64,000 nucleotides of DNA from Deinococcus sp. HSC-46F16 (GCF_024171495.1 NZ_JALJZW010000003.1:80001-144000); one strand, 5' to 3'. Shown: positions 1-18,045, numbered from the stretch's first letter. A program made the numbers and translations. The notes: generated from the letters alone by a model not told the origin.

Positions 1-1499
<1,499 letters not shown>

Positions 1500-1661
1500 C
1501 GGTTCACCTCCACGGCCATTGTCGGGGAAGGGTGTCGCTGGACTGTCACAGGCGAATTCGCCGCGCTAGAGGCAGCACAAAAGTTGAGCCAGCTTCCATC
1601 ATGGGTACGGGGACGCGCCTCTGCGACCGGTTTCGTCGCCCCTTCCGGTTACCCTCCCCGC
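1500..1661. promoter_or_regulatory. Divergent cse1/cas3 control region
   Basis: This 162-bp gap must hold the promoters of both cse1 and cas3. On the plus side TACCCT at 1650-1655 lies 6 nt before the cas3 ATG, which implies a leaderless transcript. A perfect 12-bp palindrome, GGCGAATTCGCC, occupies 1551-1562, about 50 bp from the cse1 start, and is a candidate operator. On the minus side only the GGAGG ribosome site of cse1 is obvious; no convincing -35/-10 pair is seen. Which protein would bind the palindrome is unknown. Confidence 0.5.
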
Positions 1662-4565
<2,904 letters not shown>

Positions 4566-4586
4566 GCCGGGAGAGAAGCGGACAAG

Positions 4587-4628
4587 ACCCCTCATCCAAC
4601 CCTCTTCCCAGGAGCGAGGGGTGAGGGG
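4587..4628. terminator. Inverted repeat between convergent cas3 and WYL gene
   Basis: CCCCTCA (4588-4594) pairs with TGAGGGG (4622-4628), or alternatively ACCCCTC with GAGGGGT (4616-4622), between the two converging stop codons. The loop is long and there is no T-run, so this may be a shared terminator but it is a weak one. Confidence 0.35.
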
Positions 4629-4632
4629 CTCC

Positions 4633-5709
4633 CTACCGCCGTCCCTCCATCACATCGACCAGCATCCCCGGATAGGTCGGGTCGTGCCGCGCGAGGGCCG
4701 CCCGCAGCTCCCCCAGCCAGTGCTCGCGCACGTGGGGCGGCGAGAGGACCTCGACCCTGGGTCCCCAGCCCAGCAGGAAGGGAATCAGCTCGCGCGGGAG
4801 GCCGCTGGCGTCGGTCCCGGCGCGGATGTCGAGTTCGACGCTGCCGTCGCGGTGGATCAGGGTGGTGTCCACCCGCGTGGCGTTGGGGTAGCCGCCCTCC
4901 AGCACGCGGTAGGCGGCTTCCGGCGCAAAGCGCACCCGCACCGTGACCGGGTTTTTCCCGCCGATCACGCCCCAGGCGTCCGAGAGGTAGTCGCGGGGGT
5001 CGAAGTCCTCGGGAATGTCATAGGTGCGCTCCAGCCGGGCGAAGTTCTCCATCCGACTCACCTTGAAGGTGCGGATGGCCCCCCGGTGCCGGGTCTCGCA
5101 CCCGATCACGTAAGGCGCGAGGTTGTCGCGGCTGATCTCCACGAAGTAGACCTCCAGCTCGTTGCCGCGCTCGACTGCGCCGCCGGGCTTGCGGTAGTCG
5201 AAGCGCAGGACTTCCCGGTTCGTCCACGCAGCGGCCACGAAGTCGAGCGCCCGGTCGGTCGCGTGGGTGGCCCCGGTGTCCAGCAGCGAGCGGTGCAGCA
5301 GATGACGCAGGTGCTGCGGCAGGTCGCCCGCGATGGTGTCCAGGGCGCTGAGGTAATGCCCGCTCGTCACGGGCGCGTGGTGGTGCAGCAGCCGCACAGC
5401 GGTATAGACGGCCAGTGCCTCGGCGGGTTTGAGCGCCCGGCCCGCCTCCGGGATGTGGTAGGCCCCCTGGTGGTCGCGGATGACCCGGTGTTCCATCTGC
5501 GACAGGGCCAGCAGGTCGCGCTGGATGCTGCGCCGGGTCACGCCGAAGTACGCGGCGAGCTGCTCGGTGGTGCGCGGCGCCTGCCGGAGCTTGTCGGCCA
5601 GCGCGGCGAGGCGTTTGGCGCGGTCCCAGACCAGAGGCTGACGGGGCAGGGGTCGGGGCCGGGGGGTCGGAAGGTCAGTCTCGGGATGTGTCTGCTGGGG
5701 CTCGCCCAC
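4633..5709 (-). CDS. HTH/WYL-domain transcriptional regulator
   Basis: A 358-residue regulator with a winged-helix domain (about residues 28-85, [20 protein letters not shown]) followed by a WYL-type ligand-sensing domain (about 155-250) and a C-terminal extension typical of the family. WYL proteins often control defence loci in response to nucleotide-like ligands; that is family knowledge. The start is GTG at 5709-5707, preceded by GGAGG six bases upstream. It lies between cas3 and the CRISPR array and converges on cas3, so a role in controlling the CRISPR system is a natural hypothesis, but nothing in the sequence proves it. Confidence 0.85.
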   Translation of the reverse strand: MGEPQQTHPETDLPTPRPRPLPRQPLVWDRAKRLAALADKLRQAPRTTEQLAAYFGVTRRSIQRDLLALSQMEHRVIRDHQGAYHIPEAGRALKPAEALAVYTAVRLLHHHAPVTSGHYLSALDTIAGDLPQHLRHLLHRSLLDTGATHATDRALDFVAAAWTNREVLRFDYRKPGGAVERGNELEVYFVEISRDNLAPYVIGCETRHRGAIRTFKVSRMENFARLERTYDIPEDFDPRDYLSDAWGVIGGKNPVTVRVRFAPEAAYRVLEGGYPNATRVDTTLIHRDGSVELDIRAGTDASGLPRELIPFLLGWGPRVEVLSPPHVREHWLGELRAALARHDPTYPGMLVDVMEGRR

Positions 5710-5761
5710 GGTGGTCCTCCAACGCGGAGGATGCCGGGCGGCTGTCGCACGAGTGTCACTC

Positions 5762-7492
5762 CTAGGCCCGGTCGACCTGTGTGCTCAACCGATTTGCGTC
5801 CGCTTGCCTCAACTCCTGTTCGCGGGCCAGGACCCAGGGAAGGGCGAGGCCGGGCAGGAAGGTTTCCACGGCTTCGCCCCGCCGCAGCGCCTCCCCCACG
5901 TCGTAGTGCCACCCGGCGGCGGGGTCGAGGCGGTAGCCGCCGGGGACGCTCCCCACGCTCCCCGGCCAGCCCAGCGCGTCCCGCACCGCCCGCACTGCCG
6001 CCGAGACGCGCTGGCGCTGAAGCCGGGGCGGGCGGGGCGTGCCGTCTTCCACGACCTCCGCGAGCAGGTCGGTCAGACCCTCGCCGCCGCCGTCGAGCAG
6101 GGCACACAGCACCGCGAGGCCGGGGCCGCCGAGGGGCACCGGGCGCCCGCCGACTTCCACGCGCGGCGTGCCCATCGCCCGCACCCGGACCACCGTGCGG
6201 GCGGGGCGGGGCAGGGGGGCCGGGGTGGACAGGCCCGCCGCCGAGAGCAGCGCGAACAGCTCGGGAAAGGCGTGCGCTTCCTCCCGCGCCCAGAGGGTGC
6301 CGGGGTCGAGGGTCCGCAGCAGGGTCTGCGCCCCCTCCCCGTCCCCCCGCTGCCGGGCGAGTTCGGCCCGCACGATGCGGGCTCGGCCCTCGTCCTCGCC
6401 CTCCAGCGGGCCGGTGAGGGCGAGCGCGGCCTCGGCCCGCTCGGCTTGCCCCAGCGCGGCGTGGGCGGCGGCGAGGTCCACGTAAACCCAGGACGTGCCC
6501 GAGGCGCGGTCGCCCGGTGCGGCGCGGGTGGCCTGGGTCAGCGGTTCCAGCGCCGCGAAGGTCTGCCCCGAGAGGCGCAGGGTGTGCCCCAGCCCGCGCA
6601 GGGCCTGCCGCACGTCGTCGGGGTCGCCCCGCCGCTCGGCCTCGGCCGCCGCCTGGCGGTAGAGGGCCGCCGCCCGTGCCCACTCGCCCAGCGCCCGCCG
6701 CGCCGCCGCCTGCCCGCACCACGCGCGGGCGCGGGCACCCTCGGCGCCGCGCCGGATCGCCGCCACCCGCGCGAAATAGCCTTCGGCCTCCTCGAAGCGC
6801 CCCGAAACCAGGCAGGCCAGCCCCATGTTGTGCAGCGTCCAGGCGCGGTGGTGCCCGTCGTGCCCGAAGAGGGTCAGCGCCTCGGCATAGGCCCCCAGCG
6901 CTCCCGTCTGGTCTCCGGAGCGGCCCAGCAGCGCCCCTTCCTCCATGCGCAGGATGCCCAGCGCCCGGCCCTGGGCAAAGGTCGCCGCCCGCGTAAAGGC
7001 CGCCTGCCAGCCCTCCCGCCCCAGGTGCGCCAGCGAGCGGCCCCGCACCCGCCACGCTGCGCCCGCCTCGTGGGGAGCCAGCTCCGTCTCCCCGGCCAGG
7101 GCACGGTCGGCGGCCGCGAGTGCCCCGGCATACTCGCCCTCCTGGGCCAGCGCCCAGGCGTGAATGGCGTGCACGAAGGGAGCCTCCAGCCCCGCCCCGA
7201 GCGCCCACTCAGTCAACTGCCGCACCTCGCCCGCCGGACGCACGTTGCCCAGCAGCCGCAGGTGCAGCCGCACCCCCTCCCGGCTCTCCCGCGCCTCCGG
7301 GGGCAGCGTCAGGAACAGCTCCAGCAGTTCCCCGAAGCGGGCAGGCTGCGTGGCCGCCTCCGCCGCCCGCGCGAGGGTCTGGAGGGCGTCCTGCGCTCGC
7401 CCCGCCGCCAGCAGGGCCTGAACGGAAGCGTCCCACTCGGCGGGACTGACGGTGACGGGAGAGCCGGGGGGGCGGCGGTCGGCGGGCGACAT
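5762..7492 (-). CDS. TPR protein with C-terminal winged-helix (SARP-like) domain
   Basis: A 576-residue protein of repeated alanine-rich helical hairpins (TPR-like, about residues 20-420), followed by a C-terminal segment from about 430 ([18 protein letters not shown]) that resembles the winged-helix DNA-binding domain of SARP/OmpR regulators. Placing the DNA-binding domain at the C-terminus reverses the usual SARP order. The frame is open upstream, but ATG 7492 is preferred because TAGACT (complement of 7500-7505) lies 7 nt before it, suggesting a leaderless message. Its last codon is 52 bp from the WYL gene start and both run on the minus strand, so they could be co-transcribed. Function is unknown; it is probably a transcription regulator. 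Confidence 0.7.
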   Translation of the reverse strand: MSPADRRPPGSPVTVSPAEWDASVQALLAAGRAQDALQTLARAAEAATQPARFGELLELFLTLPPEARESREGVRLHLRLLGNVRPAGEVRQLTEWALGAGLEAPFVHAIHAWALAQEGEYAGALAAADRALAGETELAPHEAGAAWRVRGRSLAHLGREGWQAAFTRAATFAQGRALGILRMEEGALLGRSGDQTGALGAYAEALTLFGHDGHHRAWTLHNMGLACLVSGRFEEAEGYFARVAAIRRGAEGARARAWCGQAAARRALGEWARAAALYRQAAAEAERRGDPDDVRQALRGLGHTLRLSGQTFAALEPLTQATRAAPGDRASGTSWVYVDLAAAHAALGQAERAEAALALTGPLEGEDEGRARIVRAELARQRGDGEGAQTLLRTLDPGTLWAREEAHAFPELFALLSAAGLSTPAPLPRPARTVVRVRAMGTPRVEVGGRPVPLGGPGLAVLCALLDGGGEGLTDLLAEVVEDGTPRPPRLQRQRVSAAVRAVRDALGWPGSVGSVPGGYRLDPAAGWHYDVGEALRRGEAVETFLPGLALPWVLAREQELRQADANRLSTQVDRA

Positions 7493-7581
7493 CCGTGCGA
7501 GTCTAGGACGGTCCGCCCCGCCCTGAAAGAGAGGCCAGCCCCCACTGGCTGCAGGAGCGGGGCCTGGCCTAGGCGCCGGGT

Positions 7582-7752
7582 TCAGCCCAGGCCGCCGCCC
7601 CCCTTGGGATCGTCCCCCTGCGGAAGCGTGGGAGGAGAGTCGGCCATGCCGGTGGCGACCGGGGGCGGGGGCGGGGCGGCCTCGGCGCGGGCAGGCGCGC
7701 AGAGCGGGGTGAGGGCGAGCAGCGCGGTCAGGACAGAGCACAGGACACGCAT
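7582..7752 (-). CDS. Small secreted protein, 56 residues
   Basis: Short protein with a classic signal peptide ([18 protein letters not shown], then APARAEA as probable cleavage region) and a proline/glycine-rich mature part of about 30 residues ending [13 protein letters not shown] 7752 has AGGAGG about 8 bases upstream, so translation is credible despite the small size. It lies 89 bp upstream of, and in the same orientation as, the TPR/winged-helix regulator gene. No family recognised. Confidence 0.6.
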   Translation of the reverse strand: MRVLCSVLTALLALTPLCAPARAEAAPPPPPVATGMADSPPTLPQGDDPKGGGGLG

Positions 7753-8154
7753 GGGCGGGCCTCCTGGGACAACAGGCCTCCCCCTCAGGCACCCCCTGGG
7801 GGTCCTGACTGTGGTGGGCAGAGGCGGGGCTGGGGCACGCGGCCAGGCGTGCCGGGCGGGTCGCCGCCCCTGGCCGCGCTCCGGGGCGCTCCTGGCGGTG
7901 ACGCCGCGCACTGTGGGCCAGGCCCGCGACGAAACCGGTCGCCACGTTGCGCCGGATTGTCTGAGAGAGGATTCGTCCGGTGTCGCCCCGTTCCGGCCTA
8001 CGCTCCTGACCGCTTACAACCACGCCTGTGCCGAGTGCACGCGCCCTACACTGGGAGCGGGCTTCCCCGAGTCGCATGACAATGTGTGCCGGACCCGACC
8101 TCCGGCGTGGGGGTCAGGGGCAGGGAACTGGGCTGAAGGCCGGGTGGCTCAAGT
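7753..8154 (+). promoter_or_regulatory. CRISPR leader region and upstream spacer
   Basis: About 400 bp with no credible gene. Repeat orientation (GAGTTCCCC first, as in E. coli type I-E) places the leader on this side of the array. TACACT at 8047-8052 matches the TANNNT -10 pattern about 100 bp before the first repeat and is a candidate array promoter; no good -35 accompanies it. There is no obvious AT-rich stretch like the E. coli leader. Confidence 0.45.
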
Positions 8155-9525
<1,371 letters not shown>

Positions 9526-9576
9526 CCCTTCACGGTATTCGCCTCCAGGCCCCTACCTCGCCCCACGCTCCCAGGC

Positions 9577-10524
9577 TCAGTGTGCGGGGACTTTCCGCCG
9601 CGGCAGCAGGTGCATGACGCCCACGATCAGGCCCCCGACGAGCAGCCCGAGCAGGCCCGACCCCAGCGTTTCGACCAGCCATTCGGCGGCCCCTTCCGCA
9701 AAGGGAACGGCGTGTCCGGCCGCCACCGCGAGGTCGTGCACGGCGTGGAGGGGAGCACCCAGGCCGAACTCCTCCAGCCCGACGAGGAGGATGTGCCCGC
9801 CGACCCACAGCATGGCGGCGGTGCCGATCACCGAGAGGGCCGACAGAATCTTCGGCATGCCCCGCACCAGCCCCCGCCCGACCGAGCGGCTGACTCCCGA
9901 CTCGCGGTTTGCCAGCCGCAGCCCGAAATCGTCCATCTTCACGATCAAGCCCACGACTCCGTACACCAGCGCCGTGATCAGCAGCGCCACGACCAGCAGC
10001 GTGACGGCCCGCAGCCAGAAGGTCTGGTCGGCCACCTCCGCCAGCGAGATCGCCATGATCTCGGCCGAGAGAATGAAGTCGGTGCGGATCGCGCCCGCGA
10101 CCATCTGTTCCTCGCGGGCCTGCCCAGTCACGGCGGCGGGTTCCTCGCCGTGGTGACCCTTCTTGTTGCCGCTGAGGGCCTCGTAGACCTTTTCGGCTCC
10201 CTCGTAGCAGAGGTAGGCCCCGCCCAGCATCAGGATTGGGGTGATGGCGGCGGGCAGAAACTGGCTGAGCAGCAGCGCGGCGGGCAGGATAAAGACGACC
10301 TTGTTGCGCAGCGACCCCCGCGCGATGCGCCAGATGATGGGGAGTTCGCGGTCGGGGGTAAAGCCCGTCACGTAGCGGGGCGTGACCGCCGTGTCGTCCA
10401 CGACCACCCCCACGGCCTTGGACCCGGCCTTGGCCGCCGCCGCGCCGATGTCGTCGACCGACGCCGCCGCGAGCTTGGCGATGGCTGCCACGTCGTCGAG
10501 CAGCGCGACGAGGCCGCCGCTCAC
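9577..10524 (-). CDS. DUF808 family inner-membrane protein
   Basis: A 315-residue membrane protein related to E. coli YedI. The opening [19 protein letters not shown] and the later [20 protein letters not shown] and [11 protein letters not shown] are typical of the family, which has several hydrophobic segments and unknown function. GTG 10524 is chosen because it aligns with the family start (short N-terminus, then xLLTLLDDIA) and has GGAG upstream; the open frame continues further only as non-coding extension. It ends 51 bp after the last CRISPR repeat on the opposite strand, so it is a chromosomal neighbour rather than a Cas gene. Confidence 0.85.
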   Translation of the reverse strand: MSGGLVALLDDVAAIAKLAAASVDDIGAAAAKAGSKAVGVVVDDTAVTPRYVTGFTPDRELPIIWRIARGSLRNKVVFILPAALLLSQFLPAAITPILMLGGAYLCYEGAEKVYEALSGNKKGHHGEEPAAVTGQAREEQMVAGAIRTDFILSAEIMAISLAEVADQTFWLRAVTLLVVALLITALVYGVVGLIVKMDDFGLRLANRESGVSRSVGRGLVRGMPKILSALSVIGTAAMLWVGGHILLVGLEEFGLGAPLHAVHDLAVAAGHAVPFAEGAAEWLVETLGSGLLGLLVGGLIVGVMHLLPRRKVPAH

Positions 10525-10742
10525 GGGCGCGGCTCCGGGCCGGGGCGGGAGGCGAACGGGGCGGGGCGGGCGAGCCGGAAAACCATCAGGCCCCCAGCCT
10601 AGTGCATTCGTCCGGGGAACGCCGCCGCAAGGAGGGAGTGTCCGGCCGCGCTGCGTGTCCCTCGAACACCTCCTCGGCCGCTCTGGGTTACGGGACACCC
10701 TCCCCTCGCCCCCCGGATCACCCCACACCGTATCCTGCCCGC

Positions 10743-13583
<2,841 letters not shown>

Positions 13584-13613
13584 CCTGCCCGGCCCGCCGG
13601 GTAGGCTGGGACC

Positions 13614-14495
13614 ATGCCCAAACCCACGCTGCTGGCGGCCCTCCTCGTGGGGGCCACGTCCCTGCCCGCGCTCGCCCAGACGGCCCCGGCCCAGTCTTCC
13701 CCCACCGCCGAGCAGGCCGCGCAGCTCGTCGAGCGCCTGCTGCGCAGCATGGCCGGGCCGAGTGGCGACACCCAGGTCACCTACGGGGCGGTGCCGGGCA
13801 CGCTGCCGCTGCGCCTGGACGCGCCGCTGGAGGTGCTCGCCAGCGTCCGCACGGGCCAGCAGGGGGGCGGCTACGTCTACTGGCGCATTCTGGCCGGGAG
13901 CGCCCTTCCCGCCGAGGAGACCCGCGCGGCGTTGCAAAAGAGTCTGGAGGCGGGCGGTTGGAAGCCCCAGCCCCTCTACGGCCAGCCCATCGGCTTTGCC
14001 ACCCAGCAGACGGCCCGCAATCAGGGGTACTACCGCGAGGGGGGCACCAACTTCGTCCTGAATGCCAACCTTGTCGAGCGGGGAGGCCGCACCGAGGTCG
14101 AACTCGGCGTCAACGTGGTGCCCGCGCAGGCCATCGCCAACCTGAAAAAGGCGCCCACCTATCGCCCACAGTCCAGCCTGCCGCTGCTGAAGGCCTTTCC
14201 CGGCGCGACCGTGAAGGGCGGGTACACGCCGACCGTCCCCAATGGGGCCATCAGCTCCGCGCACGTGCAGACCACCCGTCCGGCGGGCGAGGTCTTCAAC
14301 TTCTACTCGGCGCAGCTCAAGGCCGCCGGGTGGAAGGCCCGCACCGACACGGCCGACGGCCCCCTGCGGGTGGTGACCTACAGCCTGCGGGACCTCAACG
14401 GGCGCGAGGCGCTGGGCACCCTGGGCATCCGCCCCTGGGAAAAGGAGGGGGGCGGCTACGTGCTCACCGTCAGCGTGCAGGGGTTCAAGCCCTGA
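13614..14495 (+). CDS. Secreted protein of unknown function
   Basis: 293 residues with a signal peptide (MPKPTLLAALLVGATSLPALAQ, cleavage probably after ALA). The mature part contains two segments ending in similar phrases about combining short polypeptide stretches (LEAGGWKPQP near 120 and LKAAGWKARTD near 240), suggesting an internal duplication of a small domain. No catalytic motif or lipobox is seen. TAGGCT (13602-13607) lies 6 nt before the ATG, so it may be transcribed without a leader independently of the kinase gene 30 bp upstream. Function unknown. Confidence 0.75.
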   Translation: MPKPTLLAALLVGATSLPALAQTAPAQSSPTAEQAAQLVERLLRSMAGPSGDTQVTYGAVPGTLPLRLDAPLEVLASVRTGQQGGGYVYWRILAGSALPAEETRAALQKSLEAGGWKPQPLYGQPIGFATQQTARNQGYYREGGTNFVLNANLVERGGRTEVELGVNVVPAQAIANLKKAPTYRPQSSLPLLKAFPGATVKGGYTPTVPNGAISSAHVQTTRPAGEVFNFYSAQLKAAGWKARTDTADGPLRVVTYSLRDLNGREALGTLGIRPWEKEGGGYVLTVSVQGFKP

Positions 14496-14540
14496 GGGGA
14501 AGCGGCAGGCCGCCGACCGCCGCCCTATACTGACCCCACC

Positions 14541-15416
14541 GTGCAACCTGCCCCCCCGCTCGCCGGGCTGGCCCCGGCCCTGCCCCCACCCACCTTGCTG
14601 CAGGTCTCCGGCGTCCGCACCCGCCACGTTCAGGCGGGGACCGGGCCGCCCGTGGTCCTGCTGCACGGCATCGGGCGCAGCCTGGAGGACTGGTCGGAGA
14701 CGGTGGGGCCGCTTGCCGCCCGGCACTCGGTCTATGCCCCGGACCTGATCGGGTTCGGCCTGACCGACAAGCCCGACGTGCCCTACACGCTGGCGGGGCT
14801 GGCCCGGTTCGTGCGGCACTATCTGGACGCGGTGGGGGAGACCCGGCCCGTCACCCTGATCGGCAACTCGCTGGGCGGGGCGGTCGCGGCGCAGTTCGCG
14901 CTGCTGTATCCCGAGCGGGCGCGGGCGCTGGTGCTGGTGAGCAGCGCGGGCTTCGGGGGGAGGGTCGCCCTGGCCCTGCGGCTGGCGACCGTGCCCCGGC
15001 TGGGCGAGGTGCTGCTGCGGCCCTCACCCCTCTCGGCGCGGCGGACGGTGGCGAGCCTCTTTCATGACCCCCGGCACGTCACCCCCGAGCGGGTGCGCTG
15101 GGCCGAGCACCTCGGGCGGCAACCCGGCGCGGCGCGGGCCTTTTTGCGGGTGGCGCGGCATCTGGGGGCGTGGCGCGGCCTGCATCCGGAGTGGCGGCGC
15201 ACGCTGGCGGGGGGCCTCGCGGGCCGCGCCCTCCCCACCCTGATCGTCTGGGGCGACCGCGACCGCATCCTGCCCGCCGTCCATCTGGAGGAGGCCCGCC
15301 GCCTCTCCCCCCACGCCCGCACCCACCTCTTTCCCGACACCGGCCACGTCCCGCAGCTCGAACGGGCGGCCGAATTCAACCGTCTCGTGCTGGACTTTCT
15401 GGAGGAACAGGCATGA
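14541..15416 (+). CDS. Alpha/beta hydrolase
   Basis: A 291-residue alpha/beta-hydrolase fold enzyme. It shows the oxyanion motif VVLLHGIGRSLEDW, the nucleophile elbow IGNSLGGA (Ser), the acid WGDRDRI (Asp) and the catalytic His in FPDTGHVPQLER, all in the expected order. Substrate cannot be predicted. The start is GTG 14541, 9 nt after TATACT (14526-14531). The stop codon overlaps the ATG of a 31-codon reading frame, and a short-chain dehydrogenase follows, so the three form a compact unit. Confidence 0.88.
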   Translation: MQPAPPLAGLAPALPPPTLLQVSGVRTRHVQAGTGPPVVLLHGIGRSLEDWSETVGPLAARHSVYAPDLIGFGLTDKPDVPYTLAGLARFVRHYLDAVGETRPVTLIGNSLGGAVAAQFALLYPERARALVLVSSAGFGGRVALALRLATVPRLGEVLLRPSPLSARRTVASLFHDPRHVTPERVRWAEHLGRQPGAARAFLRVARHLGAWRGLHPEWRRTLAGGLAGRALPTLIVWGDRDRILPAVHLEEARRLSPHARTHLFPDTGHVPQLERAAEFNRLVLDFLEEQA

Positions 15417-15508
15417 CCCCCCCTGTCACGCAGCGGCCGCCCGCCGCCCCCGTCGACCCCCGCCCCAGTGGCCGCCGCGTGGCGTGCTCCCAGAGGAGGG
15501 CCGAGTGA
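15413..15508 (+). CDS. Possible 31-residue coupled micro-ORF
   Basis: ATG 15413 overlaps the hydrolase stop (ATGA) and its own TGA overlaps the GTG of the following dehydrogenase (GTGA). GGAGG is about 8 bases upstream. The product would be a proline- and arginine-rich peptide (MTPPVTQRPPAAPVDPRP...). No family is recognised. The double overlap may serve only to couple translation, or may be chance in GC-rich DNA. Confidence 0.3.
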   Translation: MTPPVTQRPPAAPVDPRPSGRRVACSQRRAE

Positions 15509-16329
15509 AGCCCTACGTCTTCGCGGGCGGCGTCGCGGTGCTCACGGGCGCGGCGAGCGGCATCGGGCAGGCGCTCGCGCACGGGCTGGCGGCGCGGGGC
15601 AGCCACCTCGCGCTGATTGACCGGGACGGGCCGGGGCTCACGCGGGTCGCGGCGGCCCTCCGCGCCCGGTATCCGGCCCTGCGGGTCACGGCCCACATCT
15701 CCGACCTCGCGCACACGGACGGCATTCCCGCCCTGGCGGACGAGGTGCTGCGGGCGCACGGCCGGATCACCCTGCTCGTCAACAACGCGGGGGTCGCGCT
15801 CGGCGGCACCTTCGAGCAGGTCACGCCGGAACAGTTTGACCGGGTCCTGGCGATCAATTTTGGGGCGACCGTGGCCCTGTGCCGGGCGCTGCTGCCCGCG
15901 CTGCGCTCGTCACTGGGGGGGCAGATCGTGAACCTGTCGAGCCTCTACGGCATCATCGGCCCGCCGGGGCAGGCGGCCTACAGCGCGAGCAAGTTCGCGG
16001 TGCGCGGCTTTTCGGAAGCGCTGCGCCACGAACTCGCCGGGCACGGCATCGGCGTGACGGTCGTGCATCCCGGCGGTGTCCGCACGAACATCGCCCGCCG
16101 CGCCGAGGTCGCTCCCGGCGCCAGCCCCGCCGAGATCGAGGCCGGGCGCCGCGCCCAGGACCGCCTCCTGCGACTGCCTCCCGAGCGGGCCGCCGAGATC
16201 ATCCTGCGGGCAACGGGCCGCCGCGCCCCCCGCGTCCTCGTCGGCAACGACGCCCGCGCGGTGGACCTGCTCGCGCGGCTGGTGCCGGGGCACTACTGGG
16301 GGGTGCTGGGGCGGCTGTTTCGGGGGTAG
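15505..16329 (+). CDS. Short-chain dehydrogenase/reductase
   Basis: A 274-residue classical SDR. The N-terminal nucleotide-binding motif is TGAASGIG, followed by NNAG, the catalytic serine in NLSSLYG and the YSASK active site (Tyr-xxx-Lys). The acidic residue after the second strand (ALIDRDG) suggests NAD(H) preference, which is only an inference. GTG 15505 is chosen over upstream codons because AGGAGG lies 6 bases before it. It is probably co-transcribed with the alpha/beta hydrolase. Confidence 0.88.
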   Translation: MKPYVFAGGVAVLTGAASGIGQALAHGLAARGSHLALIDRDGPGLTRVAAALRARYPALRVTAHISDLAHTDGIPALADEVLRAHGRITLLVNNAGVALGGTFEQVTPEQFDRVLAINFGATVALCRALLPALRSSLGGQIVNLSSLYGIIGPPGQAAYSASKFAVRGFSEALRHELAGHGIGVTVVHPGGVRTNIARRAEVAPGASPAEIEAGRRAQDRLLRLPPERAAEIILRATGRRAPRVLVGNDARAVDLLARLVPGHYWGVLGRLFRG

Positions 16330-16335
16330 CGCGGG

Positions 16336-16980
16336 TCACGCCTGCATCGGCGCGGGCTCCGGCACGCAGCGCCTCAGCGCGGCAAGTACCTGGGGGTCGA
16401 AGTGGCGTCCCGCGAGCGCGGTGAGTTCGGCCCACACGGCGTCGGGTGCCCACGCGGCCTTGTAGGTGCGGGGCGAACTCAGCGCGTCGTACACGTCGCA
16501 GGCCGCCAGGATGCGGGCCAGCAGCGGCACGGCGTCCCCGGCGAGGCCGCCAGGGTAGCCGCTGCCGTCGAGCCGCTCGTGGTGGTGGCGTACTGCCTGC
16601 CAGACCGTGAAGGACAGGCCGGGCACCAGCCGCGAGAGCCCCGCGCTGTACACCGGGTGGCGCTGCATCTGCCGCCACTCGCGCGGGTCGAGCGCCCCGG
16701 CCTTGCGCCGCACCCGCCTGGAGATCAGCAGCTTGCCGCTGTCGTGCAGCAGCCCGGCAAGGTACGCTTCGCGAATCTGCGCCGGACTCAGGCCCAGGTC
16801 GCGGGCCACCGCGCCTGCCAGACACGCCACCCGGCCCGCGTGCGCGGTGGGCGGCCAGCCGATGGCCCGGTCCACCACTTCCCGGTAGGCACGGCACCGC
16901 CAGCCGGGGCGCTCCAGTGGCGGCGGGGCGGTATGGAAGGGGCGGGCGGGCAGCGTGGGGGCAGTCGGGCACAGCGGCAT
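16336..16980 (-). CDS. Stand-alone HD-GYP domain protein
   Basis: 214 residues made of little more than an HD-GYP domain, the family that hydrolyses cyclic di-GMP. The HD motif is LLHDSGKLL and the signature loop is HHERLDGSGYPGG, followed by ACDVYDALSSPRTYK; all diagnostic residues are present. There is no recognisable sensor domain, so it may act with a partner. It converges on the SDR gene with only 6 bp between stops. The start at 16980 is not backed by a strong ribosome site, so the first 30 residues are uncertain. Confidence 0.85.
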   Translation of the reverse strand: MPLCPTAPTLPARPFHTAPPPLERPGWRCRAYREVVDRAIGWPPTAHAGRVACLAGAVARDLGLSPAQIREAYLAGLLHDSGKLLISRRVRRKAGALDPREWRQMQRHPVYSAGLSRLVPGLSFTVWQAVRHHHERLDGSGYPGGLAGDAVPLLARILAACDVYDALSSPRTYKAAWAPDAVWAELTALAGRHFDPQVLAALRRCVPEPAPMQA

Positions 16981-17078
16981 GGAGGAAGGTCACCTTTCCG
17001 GGGAGCTGGGGCGTGGGGCCGAACGAGGCCTCCTCCCACGGTCCCCGGTCAGAGGGGGTGGAAGGAGGCCGGGCGGGA

Positions 17079-17558
17079 TCAGAGCGGGCTGAAGACGAAC
17101 TTGTCGCAGCTTCCGCCGCGCAGCACGCTCTCGGTGTGCTCGCCCAGGTAGGTCTGGCCGGTGATGGCCTCCAAGGCGCCCCAGACCGCGCCCAGCGTGA
17201 AGGTGCACTTGCGGTCACTGCCCATCGGCTCACCCGCCGAGCAGGCCGTGTCCTGGGTCTCGATCACGATGTCCTCGCCCTGCCGGTAGGACCGGGTGAC
17301 GGCGGCCAGGCAGGTGCCGTTCTTGCCGATGGCGGCGTCGAGCAGGGGCGCGATTTCCTCGACCGGCACGTTGCTGCCCGCGACGCCGAGGTCACTGGCG
17401 AGGTTGCGGCCGCGCACCTTCCCGGCGCGGGTAAAGACCACGGCGGCGCCGTCCTCGCCGAGGGTGTCCTCGACGCCGACGATCACGGCCTTGAAGCAGA
17501 CGATGGAGTTGAAGTCTCCGACGATGGGACGCAGGGGCTGGGCAGCAGTCGCAGTCAT
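17079..17558 (-). CDS. V4R-like small-molecule-binding protein
   Basis: 159 residues, last gene of the GTPase operon. The C-terminal half follows the pattern of V4R (4-vinyl-reductase type) ligand-binding domains: CTFTLGAVWGALEAITG, then GEHTESVLRGGSCDKFVF, that is C-F-x-G-x-x-x-G-x-L, E, and a final C-x-F. The protein has cysteines near residue 21 and several more in the C-terminal part that could bind metal or a cofactor. GTG/ATG choice is clear: AGGAG precedes ATG 17558 by a normal distance. A sensory role feeding the GTPase is inferred from context only. Confidence 0.55.
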   Translation of the reverse strand: MTATAAQPLRPIVGDFNSIVCFKAVIVGVEDTLGEDGAAVVFTRAGKVRGRNLASDLGVAGSNVPVEEIAPLLDAAIGKNGTCLAAVTRSYRQGEDIVIETQDTACSAGEPMGSDRKCTFTLGAVWGALEAITGQTYLGEHTESVLRGGSCDKFVFSPL

Positions 17559-17667
17559 GGGGGGTCTCCTGGCAGAGTGGGGATAGAGGGTGGCGAGCAG
17601 GTGGCTGAGGGGGGAGGAAGGGGGGGAAGGCCGAGGCGTCATTCGGACCTCTGGACCTGGCAGGGGG

Positions 17668-18045
17668 TTACAGGATGCTGGCGACGTCCTGCGCGGTGTC
17701 GCGGGCTTCCATATGCAGCAGCCCGAGGTTCATGCCGGGAGGGGTCACGACCGCCAGCACGCCCTTGGTGCCCGCCGCGTAGATGTACACCTGCCCGGAG
17801 GCGCCGCTCACGCTCATGTCGGTGAGCTGGCCCGAGCCCAGGGTGTCGTTGATGCGCTTGCCCAGGCCCAGGGCGGTCGCGGCCATCGCGGCCACGCGGT
17901 TGGCGTCGGTGCCGTCACTCATCGCCTGCGCGATGGGCAGGCCGTCCACGGTAGCGATCAAGGCGCCGCGCAGCTCGGGCATGGACGTGCGCAGGTTGGT
18001 CAGGGAGGCGTTGAGGCGGTCTTGCTTGCTGAGGATGGCAGTCAT
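17668..18045 (-). CDS. Roadblock/LC7 domain protein
   Basis: 125-residue single-domain roadblock/LC7 protein (MPELRGALIATVDGLPIAQAM; later GQVYIYAAGTKGVLAVV). In bacteria such proteins bind and regulate MglA-type small GTPases as activating or scaffold partners. It lies 20 bp downstream of the GTPase gene, with AGGAG before the ATG, so co-expression is expected. Confidence 0.85.
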   Translation of the reverse strand: MTAILSKQDRLNASLTNLRTSMPELRGALIATVDGLPIAQAMSDGTDANRVAAMAATALGLGKRINDTLGSGQLTDMSVSGASGQVYIYAAGTKGVLAVVTPPGMNLGLLHMEARDTAQDVASIL

